From contig NZ_CP120983.1 in the NCBI RefSeq assembly GCF_030719215.1, positions 5,270,001-5,334,000 of the forward strand: a stretch of DNA of 64,000 nt, read 5' to 3'. This document shows, in pieces, positions 43,135 through 51,671 of this stretch. A model generated the notes under the pieces. The model was not told where the DNA came from. It did no database searches and saw only the letters and a list, made by a program, of their open reading frames with translations. Both the position numbers and the translations under genes were made by a program. The DNA is from Streptomyces sp. Alt3. Lineage in GTDB: Bacteria; Actinomycetota; Actinomycetes; Streptomycetales; Streptomycetaceae. Positions within the stretch are counted from its first letter, which is position 1. Each line of letters begins with the position of its first letter.

Positions 43135-44619
43135 ATGCGCAAGGCGCTCAGAGGTGTTCTGTCGCTCGCGGTGCTCATAGGCACAGTGAGTGCGACCGGG
43201 GCCTCGGCCGGGGCGGCCACCGCCGCGGAACCGGCCGCGAAGCAGAGCAGCGGCCACAGCAGCAGCAGCGAGAGCAGCAGCGAGGACATCAAGGACCGCA
43301 TCCTGGCCATCCCGGGGATGAGTCTGATCGAGGAGAAGCCGTACCCCGGGTACCGCTTCTTCGTCCTTAACTACACCCAGCCGGTCGACCACAAGCACCC
43401 GTCCAAGGGCACGTTCCAGCAGCGCGTCACCCTGCTGCACAAGGACACGAACCGGCCCACGGTCTTCTTCACCAGCGGCTACAACGTCTCGACCAACCCG
43501 AGCCGCAGCGAGCCGACGCAGATCATCGACGGCAACCAGGTGTCCCTGGAGTACCGGTTCTTCACCCCGTCCCGCCCGGCTCCCGCCGACTGGTCGAAGC
43601 TGGACATCTGGCAGGCCGCCAGCGACCAGCACCGGGTCTTCAAGGCGCTGAAGAAGATCTACTCACAGAACTGGCTCACCACCGGCGGCTCCAAGGGCGG
43701 CATGACCGCCACCTACTTCGAGCGCTTCTACCCGAAGGACATGGACGGCGTCGTCGCCTATGTCGCCCCCAACGACGTGGTGAACGACGAGGACTCGGCG
43801 TACGACCGGTTCTTCGCCCGCGTCGGCACCAAGGAGTGCCGGGACCGGCTGAGCGGCGTCCAGCGCGAGGCCCTCGTCCGCCGGGAGCCGCTGGAGAAGA
43901 AGTTCGCGGCCTACGCCGCCGAGAACAGCCTCACCTTCGACACGGTCGGCACGCTCGACAAGGCGTACGAGGCCGTCGTCATGGACTACGTCTGGGCGTT
44001 CTGGCAGTACAGCCTCCTCGCCGACTGCGAGTCCGTCCCGGCCGACGCGAAGAACGCCACCGACCAGGAGATCTGGGACTCCGTCGACGGCATCTCGGGC
44101 TTCTCCGCCTACGCGGACCAGGGTTTGGCGACGTACACGCCGTACTACTACCAGGCCGGCACCCAGCTCGGCTCGCCCGACATCCGGCAGCCCTGGCTCG
44201 GCAACCTCAGCCGCTACGGCTACCAGCCGCCGCGCAACTTCGTGCCGCGCTCCATCCCGATGAAGTTCCAGCACTCGGCCATGCGTGACGTGGACAGCTG
44301 GGTCAGGAACAACGCCCGGCACATGATGTACGTCTACGGCGAGAACGACCCGTGGGGTGCCGAGCCCTTCCGCCTCGGCAAGGGCGCCAGGGACAGCTAC
44401 GTCTACACCGTGCCCGGCGGGAACCACGGCTCCAAGGTCGCCGGCCTCGTCGCCGACGAGAAGGCGAAGGCGACCGCCGCCATCCTGCGCTGGGCCGGGG
44501 TCGCGCCCGCGGCCGTCGAGGCCGACCCGGCGAAGGCGAAGCCCCTCGCGAAGTTCGACGCCCGCCTCGACAAGCGGGACGACGAACTCCAGCGGAACCG
44601 GGGGACGCTGAGGCCGTAA
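43135..44619 (+). CDS. secreted S37-family (PS-10) aminopeptidase
   Basis: A 494-aa exported peptidase. Residues 1-31 form a signal peptide (RKALRGVLSLAVLIGTVSATGASAGAA), followed by a Ser-rich stretch. The catalytic Ser is S186 in TTGGSKGGMTATYF, the motif of the PS-10/S37 tripeptidyl aminopeptidases described from Streptomyces lividans. The Asp and His of the triad probably lie in YGENDPWG and GGNHGSKV. It would trim tripeptides from extracellular peptides. The ATG has a strong AAGGGGAGGG upstream. Single gene, ended by a probable hairpin. Confidence 0.9.
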   Translation: MRKALRGVLSLAVLIGTVSATGASAGAATAAEPAAKQSSGHSSSSESSSEDIKDRILAIPGMSLIEEKPYPGYRFFVLNYTQPVDHKHPSKGTFQQRVTLLHKDTNRPTVFFTSGYNVSTNPSRSEPTQIIDGNQVSLEYRFFTPSRPAPADWSKLDIWQAASDQHRVFKALKKIYSQNWLTTGGSKGGMTATYFERFYPKDMDGVVAYVAPNDVVNDEDSAYDRFFARVGTKECRDRLSGVQREALVRREPLEKKFAAYAAENSLTFDTVGTLDKAYEAVVMDYVWAFWQYSLLADCESVPADAKNATDQEIWDSVDGISGFSAYADQGLATYTPYYYQAGTQLGSPDIRQPWLGNLSRYGYQPPRNFVPRSIPMKFQHSAMRDVDSWVRNNARHMMYVYGENDPWGAEPFRLGKGARDSYVYTVPGGNHGSKVAGLVADEKAKATAAILRWAGVAPAAVEADPAKAKPLAKFDARLDKRDDELQRNRGTLRP

Positions 44620-44621
44620 CA

Positions 44622-44660
44622 GGCACCCAGCTCCGACGTGGGCTGTGTCCGCCGGGTGCC
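44622..44660. terminator. probable terminator between convergent genes
   Basis: GGCACCC at 44622-44628 pairs with GGGTGCC at 44654-44660, with an inner CAGC/GCTG pairing possible. It lies directly between the stops of the S37 peptidase and the lipoprotein gene. Confidence 0.4.
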
Positions 44661-44662
44661 GA

Positions 44663-45265
44663 TCACACCCGGTGGGCGCAGCCCACGGGCCTGTCCCCGC
44701 CCAGCCGCACATACAGATCCGTGGTGTCCGGGCAGAGGGCACGCCGTGCCACCGCCGACCCGATCTCGAACTCCGGCGGGCGCTCGCCCGATCCGTCGCA
44801 CGCGGTCTCCCTGACCTCGCCGTCGCGGAAGCCGTGGACGCAGTCCCCGACGACCGTGCGCGGACCGCCGCCCTGTCCCGGATCACCCGGGTGCGGGGAC
44901 TCCAGGTTGCGCATGCACGCGTAACCCCGGGGAGCGGAAGGGCCGCCGCGGGAGATGTTCAGGACGAAGTCGGTCGTGGGCGGACACGCGGGACCGTCCG
45001 ACGGGGTGCCGCTGTGCCGGGCCAGTACCCGCGCCGCCGCCTTCTCGCTGCCGCACGACACCTCGCGGACCGCCTCTCCGCGCGAACCGCACTCGGCCGG
45101 GCCCAGGAACTCCGGCCCGTGGCCCGTGGCCGCCGTGCCCACGCGCGGACTCCCGGCGGGCGTGCCCGGCGTGCCGGTCACCGGCTGCCGGCAGGCACTC
45201 AGGACGAGCGCCGCGACGACGGGCAGCAGGACGCGCGACACCCGCACGGCACGGCGCTCTTCCAT
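44663..45265 (-). CDS. putative secreted lipoprotein
   Basis: A 200-aa protein with a basic N-terminus, hydrophobic core and lipobox VLSAC (Cys at about residue 25), so it is probably tethered outside the membrane. Two related halves are visible, each with a Cys-rich stretch (AECGSRGEAVREVSCGSEKA...CPPTTDFVLNIS...GYACMRNL and GDCVHGFRDGEVRETACDG...LCPDTTDLYVRLG...GCAHRV), suggesting an internal duplication of a disulfide-bonded domain. No named family recognised. The ATG at 45265 was chosen over a longer frame. Confidence 0.65.
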   Translation of the reverse strand: MEERRAVRVSRVLLPVVAALVLSACRQPVTGTPGTPAGSPRVGTAATGHGPEFLGPAECGSRGEAVREVSCGSEKAAARVLARHSGTPSDGPACPPTTDFVLNISRGGPSAPRGYACMRNLESPHPGDPGQGGGPRTVVGDCVHGFRDGEVRETACDGSGERPPEFEIGSAVARRALCPDTTDLYVRLGGDRPVGCAHRV

Positions 45266-45390
45266 GGACGACGACCCCCCCTGTACGCCCACAGGGACGT
45301 GCACCCAGCGTGACCCGCCGGAGCGGGCGCACGCCAGGTGCACGGGGTGTTTTCAGCTCATCGGGTGGTTGTCACGGCGTGGCGGCGGGC

Positions 45391-47229
45391 CTACACCCGG
45401 TACGACAGCCCGTAGCCGACCGGGTAGAGCGCCTGTGCGGGGGCGTCCGCCCGCTGCACCGGCACCGGCAGCCTGCCCTCGGGGCGGGCCCGCCCCGCGA
45501 TCACCCGGGCGGCGGCCCGCAGCTCGACGTCCGTCCAGGAGTACGCGGCGAGGCTCGCGGCGAAGCCCGTCCCGGCCAGCTGGGCGATGTCGTACGGATT
45601 GCGGATCGCGACCGTGATCACCGGGACGCCGGTGGCCGCCAGGGCGCTGACCAGGGTGCGCTGCGAGCTGGTCGCCGACACGTTGTACGTGCCCACGACC
45701 ACCGCGTCCTTGCCCGCGGCGGCGGCCACAGCCTCGGCGATCTTCGCCTGGGTGGGTGCCGTGCCGGTGGACAGCGCCGTCGCCGCGAACCCCAGCTCCT
45801 CGAAGGCCCCGGCGAGCGTGGTGGTCGGCGGGCCGGTCGTGCCGGAGGGCGAGGCCGGATCCGCCCCCACCACCAGGAGGTTCCGGTGGGACCGGCGGGA
45901 CAGCGGCAGCAGCGAGCCGGTGTTGGACAGCAGCGTGGTCGTCCGCTCGGCGATCCGGTCGGCGGTGGCGAGGTGCGACCGTACGCCCACGGTGCGGTCG
46001 ACACCCCGGTGGGTGACGTAGGGGTCGCGGAACAGCCCGAGCCTCGTCTTCAGCCGCAGGATGCGCAGAATCGATTCCTCGATGCGGGCCTCGCTGATCT
46101 CGCCGCTCCTCACCGCGCTCAGCACGGCGTTCCAGGCGACCTTCAGGTCCGGCGGGTTGAGCAGCTGGTCGACGCCCGCCAGCAGCGCGAGGACGGGTAC
46201 GCGCTCGTCGCCGTACTTCGTGCGGACGCCCTCCATGCCCAGGGCGTCGGTGACCACCACGCCGTCGTAACCGAGCTCCTCGCGCAGGATGCCGGTGAGG
46301 ATCGGGCGGGACAGGGTGGCCGGGTCCTCCGACGGGTCAAGGGCGGGCACCACGATGTGCGCCGTCATGATCGAGTCGATGCCCGCCGCCACGGCCGCGC
46401 GGAACGGCGGGGCGTCCAGCTCGGCCCACTCCTCCCGGGTGTGAAGGATGACGGGCAGACCGGTGTGGCTGTCGGTGCTGGTGTCACCGTGTCCCGGGAA
46501 GTGCTTCGCGGTGGAGGCGATCCCGGAGCTCTGATACCCCTTCACCTGTGCGGTGACCATCCCGGCGACCGCCTCCGGGTCGGAGCCGAAGGAGCGCACA
46601 CCGATGACGGGGTTGGCCGGGTTGACGTTGACGTCGGCGTCCGGCGCGTAGTTCTGGTTGATGCCCAGCGCCGCCAGCTCGGCCCCGGCGATCCGGCCCG
46701 CCGTGCGGGCGTCGGAGCGTGACCCGCCCGCGCCCAGGGCCATCGCTCCGGGCAGCAGCGTCGCCGGTTCGCCGACCCGGCACACGATGCCGTGCTCCTG
46801 GTCGGTGGAGACGAGGAGCGGCAGCGGGGTGCGTCCGGCCAGCCCGGCCCGCTGGATGCCGTTGGAGAGGTCGGCGATCTGGTGCGGGTCGCGGGTGTTG
46901 TGCGCCCAGGCGAAGTAGATGATGCCGCCGACGTGGTACGTCGAGATCAGCTCGGCGGCGTCCCGGACCCCGATCTCGGCGAGGTTGGCGTCGATGTCCG
47001 CCTGGTCGGGCTCGGTCGCGGAGTGCCCGTACACCCGCATCACGAAGAGCTGGCCGACCTTCTCCTCCAGGCTCATCCGGGCGATGAGCCGCTTGAGACG
47101 GCTGTCCGTGGAGGTGGCGGAGGCGGCTGCCTGCGCGGTGCCGGGAAGAGCGGCGACGCCGGTCGCCGCAGCCGCGGCGGCCGCCGCCGTGGCGGTGAGG
47201 AGAGTGCGTCTGGAGGTGCGGTGGTGCAC
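45391..47229 (-). CDS. secreted GH3 enzyme, beta-N-acetylhexosaminidase (NagZ-like)
   Basis: A 612-aa GH3 protein with a twin-arginine-type signal (TSRRTLLTATAAAAAAAATG, cut near AQAAA). The NagZ motif KHFPGHGDTSTDSHTGLP, whose His/Asp replace the usual acid/base of GH3, marks it as a beta-N-acetylglucosaminidase-type member, and DALGMEGV holds the nucleophile Asp. It probably releases GlcNAc from chitin or peptidoglycan fragments outside the cell. A C-terminal GH3_C domain follows. The start is GTG 47229 with GAAGGGG upstream. A promoter region rich in GAAAG/CTTTC motifs lies at 47240-47288. Confidence 0.88.
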   Translation of the reverse strand: MHHRTSRRTLLTATAAAAAAAATGVAALPGTAQAAASATSTDSRLKRLIARMSLEEKVGQLFVMRVYGHSATEPDQADIDANLAEIGVRDAAELISTYHVGGIIYFAWAHNTRDPHQIADLSNGIQRAGLAGRTPLPLLVSTDQEHGIVCRVGEPATLLPGAMALGAGGSRSDARTAGRIAGAELAALGINQNYAPDADVNVNPANPVIGVRSFGSDPEAVAGMVTAQVKGYQSSGIASTAKHFPGHGDTSTDSHTGLPVILHTREEWAELDAPPFRAAVAAGIDSIMTAHIVVPALDPSEDPATLSRPILTGILREELGYDGVVVTDALGMEGVRTKYGDERVPVLALLAGVDQLLNPPDLKVAWNAVLSAVRSGEISEARIEESILRILRLKTRLGLFRDPYVTHRGVDRTVGVRSHLATADRIAERTTTLLSNTGSLLPLSRRSHRNLLVVGADPASPSGTTGPPTTTLAGAFEELGFAATALSTGTAPTQAKIAEAVAAAAGKDAVVVGTYNVSATSSQRTLVSALAATGVPVITVAIRNPYDIAQLAGTGFAASLAAYSWTDVELRAAARVIAGRARPEGRLPVPVQRADAPAQALYPVGYGLSYRV

Positions 47230-47395
47230 GTGAGCCCCTTCCGGTACTGAAAGAAACTTCCAAGAAGGTACGGATATATGGAAAGTAACTACCAGTCAAG
47301 AGGGTGGCCCGAGAACGGTGTGGCACCCGGACGGGTGAGTGGCGCCCCGGGAGCGCGGCGCGCGCGGCCGGGCCCCGCCGTCCGCCGCCCTCCGC

Positions 47396-48305
47396 TCAGG
47401 TCAGGCCCGCTCCCGCGCCACGGTCGCGCAGGACCGACACCGCCGCGATGATCGCGGGCCGCCGCGCCGCCTCCGTCCGCCACAGCGCGTACAGCCGCCT
47501 GACCGGCACGGGGTCCAGCCGCACCGCGACCACGCCCTCCGGCAGCGGACCCCGTCCCAGCCTCGGGATCATCGCCACGCCCAGCCCGGCGGCGACCAGG
47601 GCCAGCTGTGTGTGGTTCTCCTCCGCCCGGTGCCGGATGTCCGGCTCGTACCCCGCCGCCCGCAGTGTCCGTACGAGCCAGTCGTGGCACACCGTGCCAG
47701 GCCGGCTGGCACACCCAACGCTCCTTGGCCAGTTCCTCCCGCCGCACCGCCTCCCGGCCGGCCAGCGGGTGCCCCTCCGGCACCAGCAGATCGCACCGGT
47801 CGTCACCGAGCACCGCCTGGGCGACGCCCTCCGGAGCGGGCGGCGGGCTGATGTCCCAGTCGTGGGCGACCGCGAGATCGATCACGCCCTTGGCCACCAG
47901 GTCGACGGACAGATGCGGATCCACCTCGGTGAGCCGCGCGTCCAGCGCCGGGTGCTCCCGTCCCAGCTCCGCCAGCACCCCCGGCAGCAGCCCGCGCGCG
48001 GCGGAGGCGAACGCGGCGATGGACAGACGCCCCGTCGGAAGCCCCCTGCGCTGCTCCAGCGTCGTCTCCGCCTGTTCCACGATGGCCAGCAACTGCTGCG
48101 CGGTGGAGGCCAGATGGAGCGCCTCCTCGGTGAGCGCCACGCCACGCCCACGCCGTTCCAGCAGGGTCGTACGGGTCTCCCGCTCCAGCTTGGTGATCTG
48201 CTGGGAGACGGCGGAGGGGGTGTAGCCGAGTGCGGCGGCGGCGCCCGCGACGGAGCCGTGGACGGAGACGGCGTGCAGGGCGCGCAGCCGGGACAGGTCG
48301 AGCAC
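47396..48305 (-). pseudogene. LysR family regulator broken by a one-base insertion
   Basis: The N-terminal helix-turn-helix (LHAVSVHGSVAGAAAALGYTPSAVSQQI) and most of the ligand domain read in one frame down to ERWVCQPA. The rest (GTVCHDWLVRTLRAAGYEPD to RDRGAGAGLT) reads in another. Removing one base near 47699 joins them into exactly 302 codons, the normal LysR length. It is divergent from the EamA exporter with about 100 bp between, the usual arrangement for a LysR regulator and its exporter target. Either a recent knockout or a sequencing error. Confidence 0.85.
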
Positions 48306-48404
48306 CGGGACCTCCGGGCGAGCGGGAAGCGTAAGCAGTGCTCAATCCAACCATGAAGAAATCCGCGCTGGTGCTACATGGTCCCCGCGCCGGATGCTCG
48401 GTGC

Positions 48405-49307
48405 ATGCGTCCCCTCCACATCGCCCTGGCCGCGCTGGTCGCCGCCGTCTGGGGTGTGAACTTCGTCGTCATCGAGCTGGGCCTCGCCCACTTCCCGCCC
48501 CTGCTCTTCTCCGCCCTGCGCTTCCTCGTCGCCGCGCTGCCCGCCGTGTTCCTCGTCGGCCGGCCGACGGTGGCCTGGAAGTGGATCATCGGCGTCGGCC
48601 TCGCGCTGGGAGTGGCCAAGTTCGGGCTGCTCTTCATCGGGATGGACCAGGGGATGCCCGCCGGGCTCTCCTCGCTCGTCCTCCAGGTCCAGGCCGTCTT
48701 CACCGCGCTGTTCGCGGCCCTGTTCCTGTCCGAACGGCCCGGCGGGCGACGCGTCCTGGGCATGGGGATCGCGCTCGCGGGCATCGGGGTGGCCGCCGTC
48801 GACGAGGGGACGGGCGGAACCGTGCTCGCCTTCGTCCTGGTGATCCTGGCGGCGGCCTGCTGGGGCGTGTCCAACGTGATCACCCGCAAGGCCGCCCCGC
48901 GGGACTCCCTCAACTTCATGGTGTGGGTCTCGACCGTCCCGGTGCTGCCGCTGCTCGGCCTCTCGCTGATCTTCGAGGGCTGGGACCGTGACACCGAGGC
49001 CCTGGCCGCGCTCGACCTGACCGGCGCCGGAACCGTCCTCTACGTCGCCTGGATCTCCACCGTCCTCGGCTTCGCGGCCTGGGGATTCCTGCTCCGCCAC
49101 CACCCGGCCTCGTCCGTGGCCCCGTTCACCCTGCTCGTGCCCGTCTTCGGGATGTCCTCGGCCGCGCTCATCCTCGACGAGGCGGTCAGCCCGCTGCGGT
49201 GGTGCGCCGCCGCGCTGCTGGTCGGCGGGGTGGCCCTGACCTCACTGCCCCGTCCCCGCCCCGCCGTCGCGCCCCCGCTGCCGGAGGTCCGGGAGCCGGC
49301 CGTCTGA
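48405..49307 (+). CDS. EamA/DMT family transporter
   Basis: A 300-aa membrane protein with ten predicted membrane segments in two EamA repeats (HIALAALVAAVWGVNFVVIELGL and VLAFVLVILAAACWGVSNVITRKAA). Members export amino acids or metabolites. The ATG at 48405 is preferred because the membrane segment begins seven residues later; ATG 48378 is also open. It is divergent from the LysR gene, and its stop lies one base from the stop of the isomerase gene on the other strand. Confidence 0.88.
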   Translation: MRPLHIALAALVAAVWGVNFVVIELGLAHFPPLLFSALRFLVAALPAVFLVGRPTVAWKWIIGVGLALGVAKFGLLFIGMDQGMPAGLSSLVLQVQAVFTALFAALFLSERPGGRRVLGMGIALAGIGVAAVDEGTGGTVLAFVLVILAAACWGVSNVITRKAAPRDSLNFMVWVSTVPVLPLLGLSLIFEGWDRDTEALAALDLTGAGTVLYVAWISTVLGFAAWGFLLRHHPASSVAPFTLLVPVFGMSSAALILDEAVSPLRWCAAALLVGGVALTSLPRPRPAVAPPLPEVREPAV

Positions 49308-49308
49308 C

Positions 49309-50097
49309 CTACTGCTTCGGCGCGCCCAGCCGCAGGACGTGTTCGCGTCCCGCCGCCAGCAGCTCCGGCAGCCCGGCGGCCTCGGGGTACCACCGCTTCT
49401 CGTACTCCCAGCAGACCCAGCTGTCCTGGTCCAGCGTGTCCAGGCACTCCCGCAGCGGCAGCACCCCGGCACCGAGGGCCAGCGGGGTGGTGTCCTCGGC
49501 GGAGGCGATGTCCTTCACCTGTACGTATCCCAGGTGCGGGGCCAGCACCGCGTGGCTGGCCACGGGCTCCTCACCGGCCAGCCAGGTGTGCATGACGTCC
49601 CAGAGCGCGCCGATCTGCCCGTGCCCGACGGTGCCCACCACCCGCGCGACGTCGGCCCCGCCCCGGTGCGAGTCATGCGTCTCCAGCAGGATCCGGACTC
49701 CCAGGTCGGCGGCGTGCGGGGCGGCGGCCCCGAGCCGGCGGGCGGCGATCGCGTCGGACTCGGCGGGATCCTGGTCCCCGCCCCCGGGGAACACCCGGAC
49801 GTACCGGGCGCCCAGGTCACGGGCCAGCTCCACCAGCCCGGCGAGCTCCGCGAGCACCGGCCCGTCCTCGCCCGCGGCGGCGACCTTCACGTAACCGGCG
49901 ACGGTGAGGATCTCGACCCCGCCCCGCTTGAACTCCTCCACCACAGCGGCCCGTTCGAACGACCCCAGGCCGGGGTGCACCGGCTCCTCCGGGTGGGCGC
50001 GCAGCTCGACCCCCTGGTAGCCCTGCCCGGCGGCGAGCCGCACCACGTCCGCGACGGGCATGCCCGGTACTCCGAGGGTCGAGAAAGCGAGCTTCAC
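49309..50097 (-). CDS. sugar phosphate isomerase/epimerase family protein (AP endonuclease 2 fold)
   Basis: A 262-aa TIM-barrel protein of the xylose isomerase-like family. Metal-site residues are visible in LLETHDSH (Glu, His), GALWDVMHTW (Asp, His) and WVCWEYEKRW (final Glu). The start is GTG 50097 with GGAAGGAC upstream, giving the family N-terminus KLAFSTLGVPG. No transport or kinase partner gene is adjacent, so the sugar or cyclitol substrate cannot be inferred. Confidence 0.85.
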   Translation of the reverse strand: MKLAFSTLGVPGMPVADVVRLAAGQGYQGVELRAHPEEPVHPGLGSFERAAVVEEFKRGGVEILTVAGYVKVAAAGEDGPVLAELAGLVELARDLGARYVRVFPGGGDQDPAESDAIAARRLGAAAPHAADLGVRILLETHDSHRGGADVARVVGTVGHGQIGALWDVMHTWLAGEEPVASHAVLAPHLGYVQVKDIASAEDTTPLALGAGVLPLRECLDTLDQDSWVCWEYEKRWYPEAAGLPELLAAGREHVLRLGAPKQ

Positions 50098-50206
50098 GAT
50101 CTGTGTCCTTCCACTGGGAGCCGGCGCGGGAACGGCCCGGCACTCACCCGGCTCCTGCCCTCCGGAACCGGCCGTCACTCCCGCGCGACGCCCAGCGTAC
50201 GGCCCC

Positions 50207-50806
50207 TCAGCCCGTACCCCGCAGCAGTCGCTCCAGGCTGCCGAGCAACTCCAGCGCGTCCTCGCGCCGTTCGCCCTCGAGCCCCCGCCCGCCGGTGGCG
50301 GCCGCGTGCGGGGCGAGCACCCGCAGCGCCGCCGCCGCCTGCCGGGCGAACATCGCCAGCAGGTCCAGCTCACGGACGCCCGACCGCGCCTGGGGGGAGG
50401 GATCCAGCACCTCCAGCACCCCTAGGACGCGTGACTCGCTGATCAGCGGGGCGGCCATCAGGGCGTCCGGGACGTACTCGGTGGACTCCGCCAACGAGCG
50501 GTCGAACGACGTGTTCCGGCTCAGGTCGTCCACCACCATCGGCTCACCCGAGGTCGCCACCCAGCCGGCGATACCGCGCCCCGCGGGGAACCTGCGCCCC
50601 ACCAGGAAGGCCTCGCCCTCGCCGGAGACCGCCTGGAAGACCAGCTCGTCCGCCTCCTCGTCCAGCAGGCAGACGGAGCTGGCCGCCGCCCCGAAGATCG
50701 CCCGCGCCACGTCGACGACCGACTGGAGCAACTCGTGCCGGGCGGCGTCACCCGGGGCGTGGAAGGACGGGGAGGTGGGCATGGCGTCAGTTCTCGGAGT
50801 CGTCAC
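50207..50806 (-). CDS. GAF domain sensor protein
   Basis: A 199-aa protein with one GAF domain (about 25-165: ELLQSVVDVARAIFGAAASSVCLL, then GRGIAGWVATSGEPMVV and SRVLGVLEVLD). No output domain is present, so it may bind a small ligand, perhaps a cyclic nucleotide made by the cyclase protein two genes upstream. The GTG start at 50806 has AGGAG six bases upstream and lies inside the end of the subtilisin gene (20-bp overlap). It is the last gene of the divergent RiPP operon. Confidence 0.8.
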   Translation of the reverse strand: MTTPRTDAMPTSPSFHAPGDAARHELLQSVVDVARAIFGAAASSVCLLDEEADELVFQAVSGEGEAFLVGRRFPAGRGIAGWVATSGEPMVVDDLSRNTSFDRSLAESTEYVPDALMAAPLISESRVLGVLEVLDPSPQARSGVRELDLLAMFARQAAAALRVLAPHAAATGGRGLEGERREDALELLGSLERLLRGTG

Positions 50807-51668
50807 GGGTGTCTCCTGCCGCTGTGGAAGGACGCGGGTCCGCGTGCACGTTGGCCGCGGAGAGGTAGAGGGCGTTCTTGAGCTGGAAGGCCGTCATCCT
50901 GGGATGCCCGGAGAGGACGCGGGCGCAGAGCCCCGCGACGTACGGGGTGGCGAAGCTGTTCCCCGTGGTGCGGATCGTCCGGCCCCCCAGCCACGGCACG
51001 GACACGTTCTGACCCGGCCCGAAGAACTCCACCGGGGGCTCCGGGTTGTAGAGGTGCAGCTCGTCGTCCTCCTGGTGGCTGCCCACGGAGATCACCGAGG
51101 CGAACCGCCAGGGGAAGCTCTCCACAGGGGTGTTGTGCGCCGAGGCGACGATCACCGTGCGGCCGAAGTACGCCCGGTCGGCGAGGCCGTGCAGCTCGGG
51201 GGCGAACCGGGCGCGGGTGGTCGACAGGCTCAGGTTCACCACGTCGAAGCGCTGCTCCACCGCCCAGCGGAGCCCGGCCATCAGCACCTCGCCGGTGCCG
51301 GAGAACCGCTCGCCCAGCACCCGTACGCTGTGGATCTCGCAGTCCGGCGCGGTGCGGCGGATGATCCCCGCGCACGCCGTGCCGTGTCCGCAGGTGTCGC
51401 CGGTGTCGGTCGGTTCGACCGTGACCGCTCCGCTCCCCGGGTCCTTGACCACCACCCAGGAACTCTCCACCGGGCCGACCAGCGGGTGGTCGAGCTCCAC
51501 ACCGGAGTCCACCACGCACACCCGCACCCCGCGCCCGGTCGCCTGCCGCGCGGGCAGACCGCCCGGCGGCCCCTCGTCCGCGGGGACCGGTACGTCGTCG
51601 GGGCCGCGTCCGCGCAGGCTCCAGGTGAGTCCCTGCCCCGGGACCGTGCCTGTTCCGACGGTTCCCAT
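50787..51668 (-). CDS. S8 family serine peptidase (subtilisin-like), no signal peptide
   Basis: A 293-aa peptidase with a complete triad: Asp54 in VVDSGVEL, His95 in GHGTACAG and Ser238 in GNSFATPYVAG. It has no signal peptide and almost no propeptide, so it should act in the cytoplasm. In RiPP clusters such proteases often remove the leader peptide. The gene lies 3 bp behind the cyclase/AAA gene and overlaps the GAF gene. The Ala in CAG and other core residues are conserved, so activity is likely. Confidence 0.88.
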   Translation of the reverse strand: MGTVGTGTVPGQGLTWSLRGRGPDDVPVPADEGPPGGLPARQATGRGVRVCVVDSGVELDHPLVGPVESSWVVVKDPGSGAVTVEPTDTGDTCGHGTACAGIIRRTAPDCEIHSVRVLGERFSGTGEVLMAGLRWAVEQRFDVVNLSLSTTRARFAPELHGLADRAYFGRTVIVASAHNTPVESFPWRFASVISVGSHQEDDELHLYNPEPPVEFFGPGQNVSVPWLGGRTIRTTGNSFATPYVAGLCARVLSGHPRMTAFQLKNALYLSAANVHADPRPSTAAGDTRDDSEN

Positions 51669-51671
51669 CGG

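Noticed and set aside
47240..47288. DasR-type or ROK operator ahead of the NagZ-like gene
   Set aside because: GAAAGAAACTTCC and GGAAAGTAACT motifs are present, but neither forms a clean palindrome or the known DasR consensus, so no site was called.
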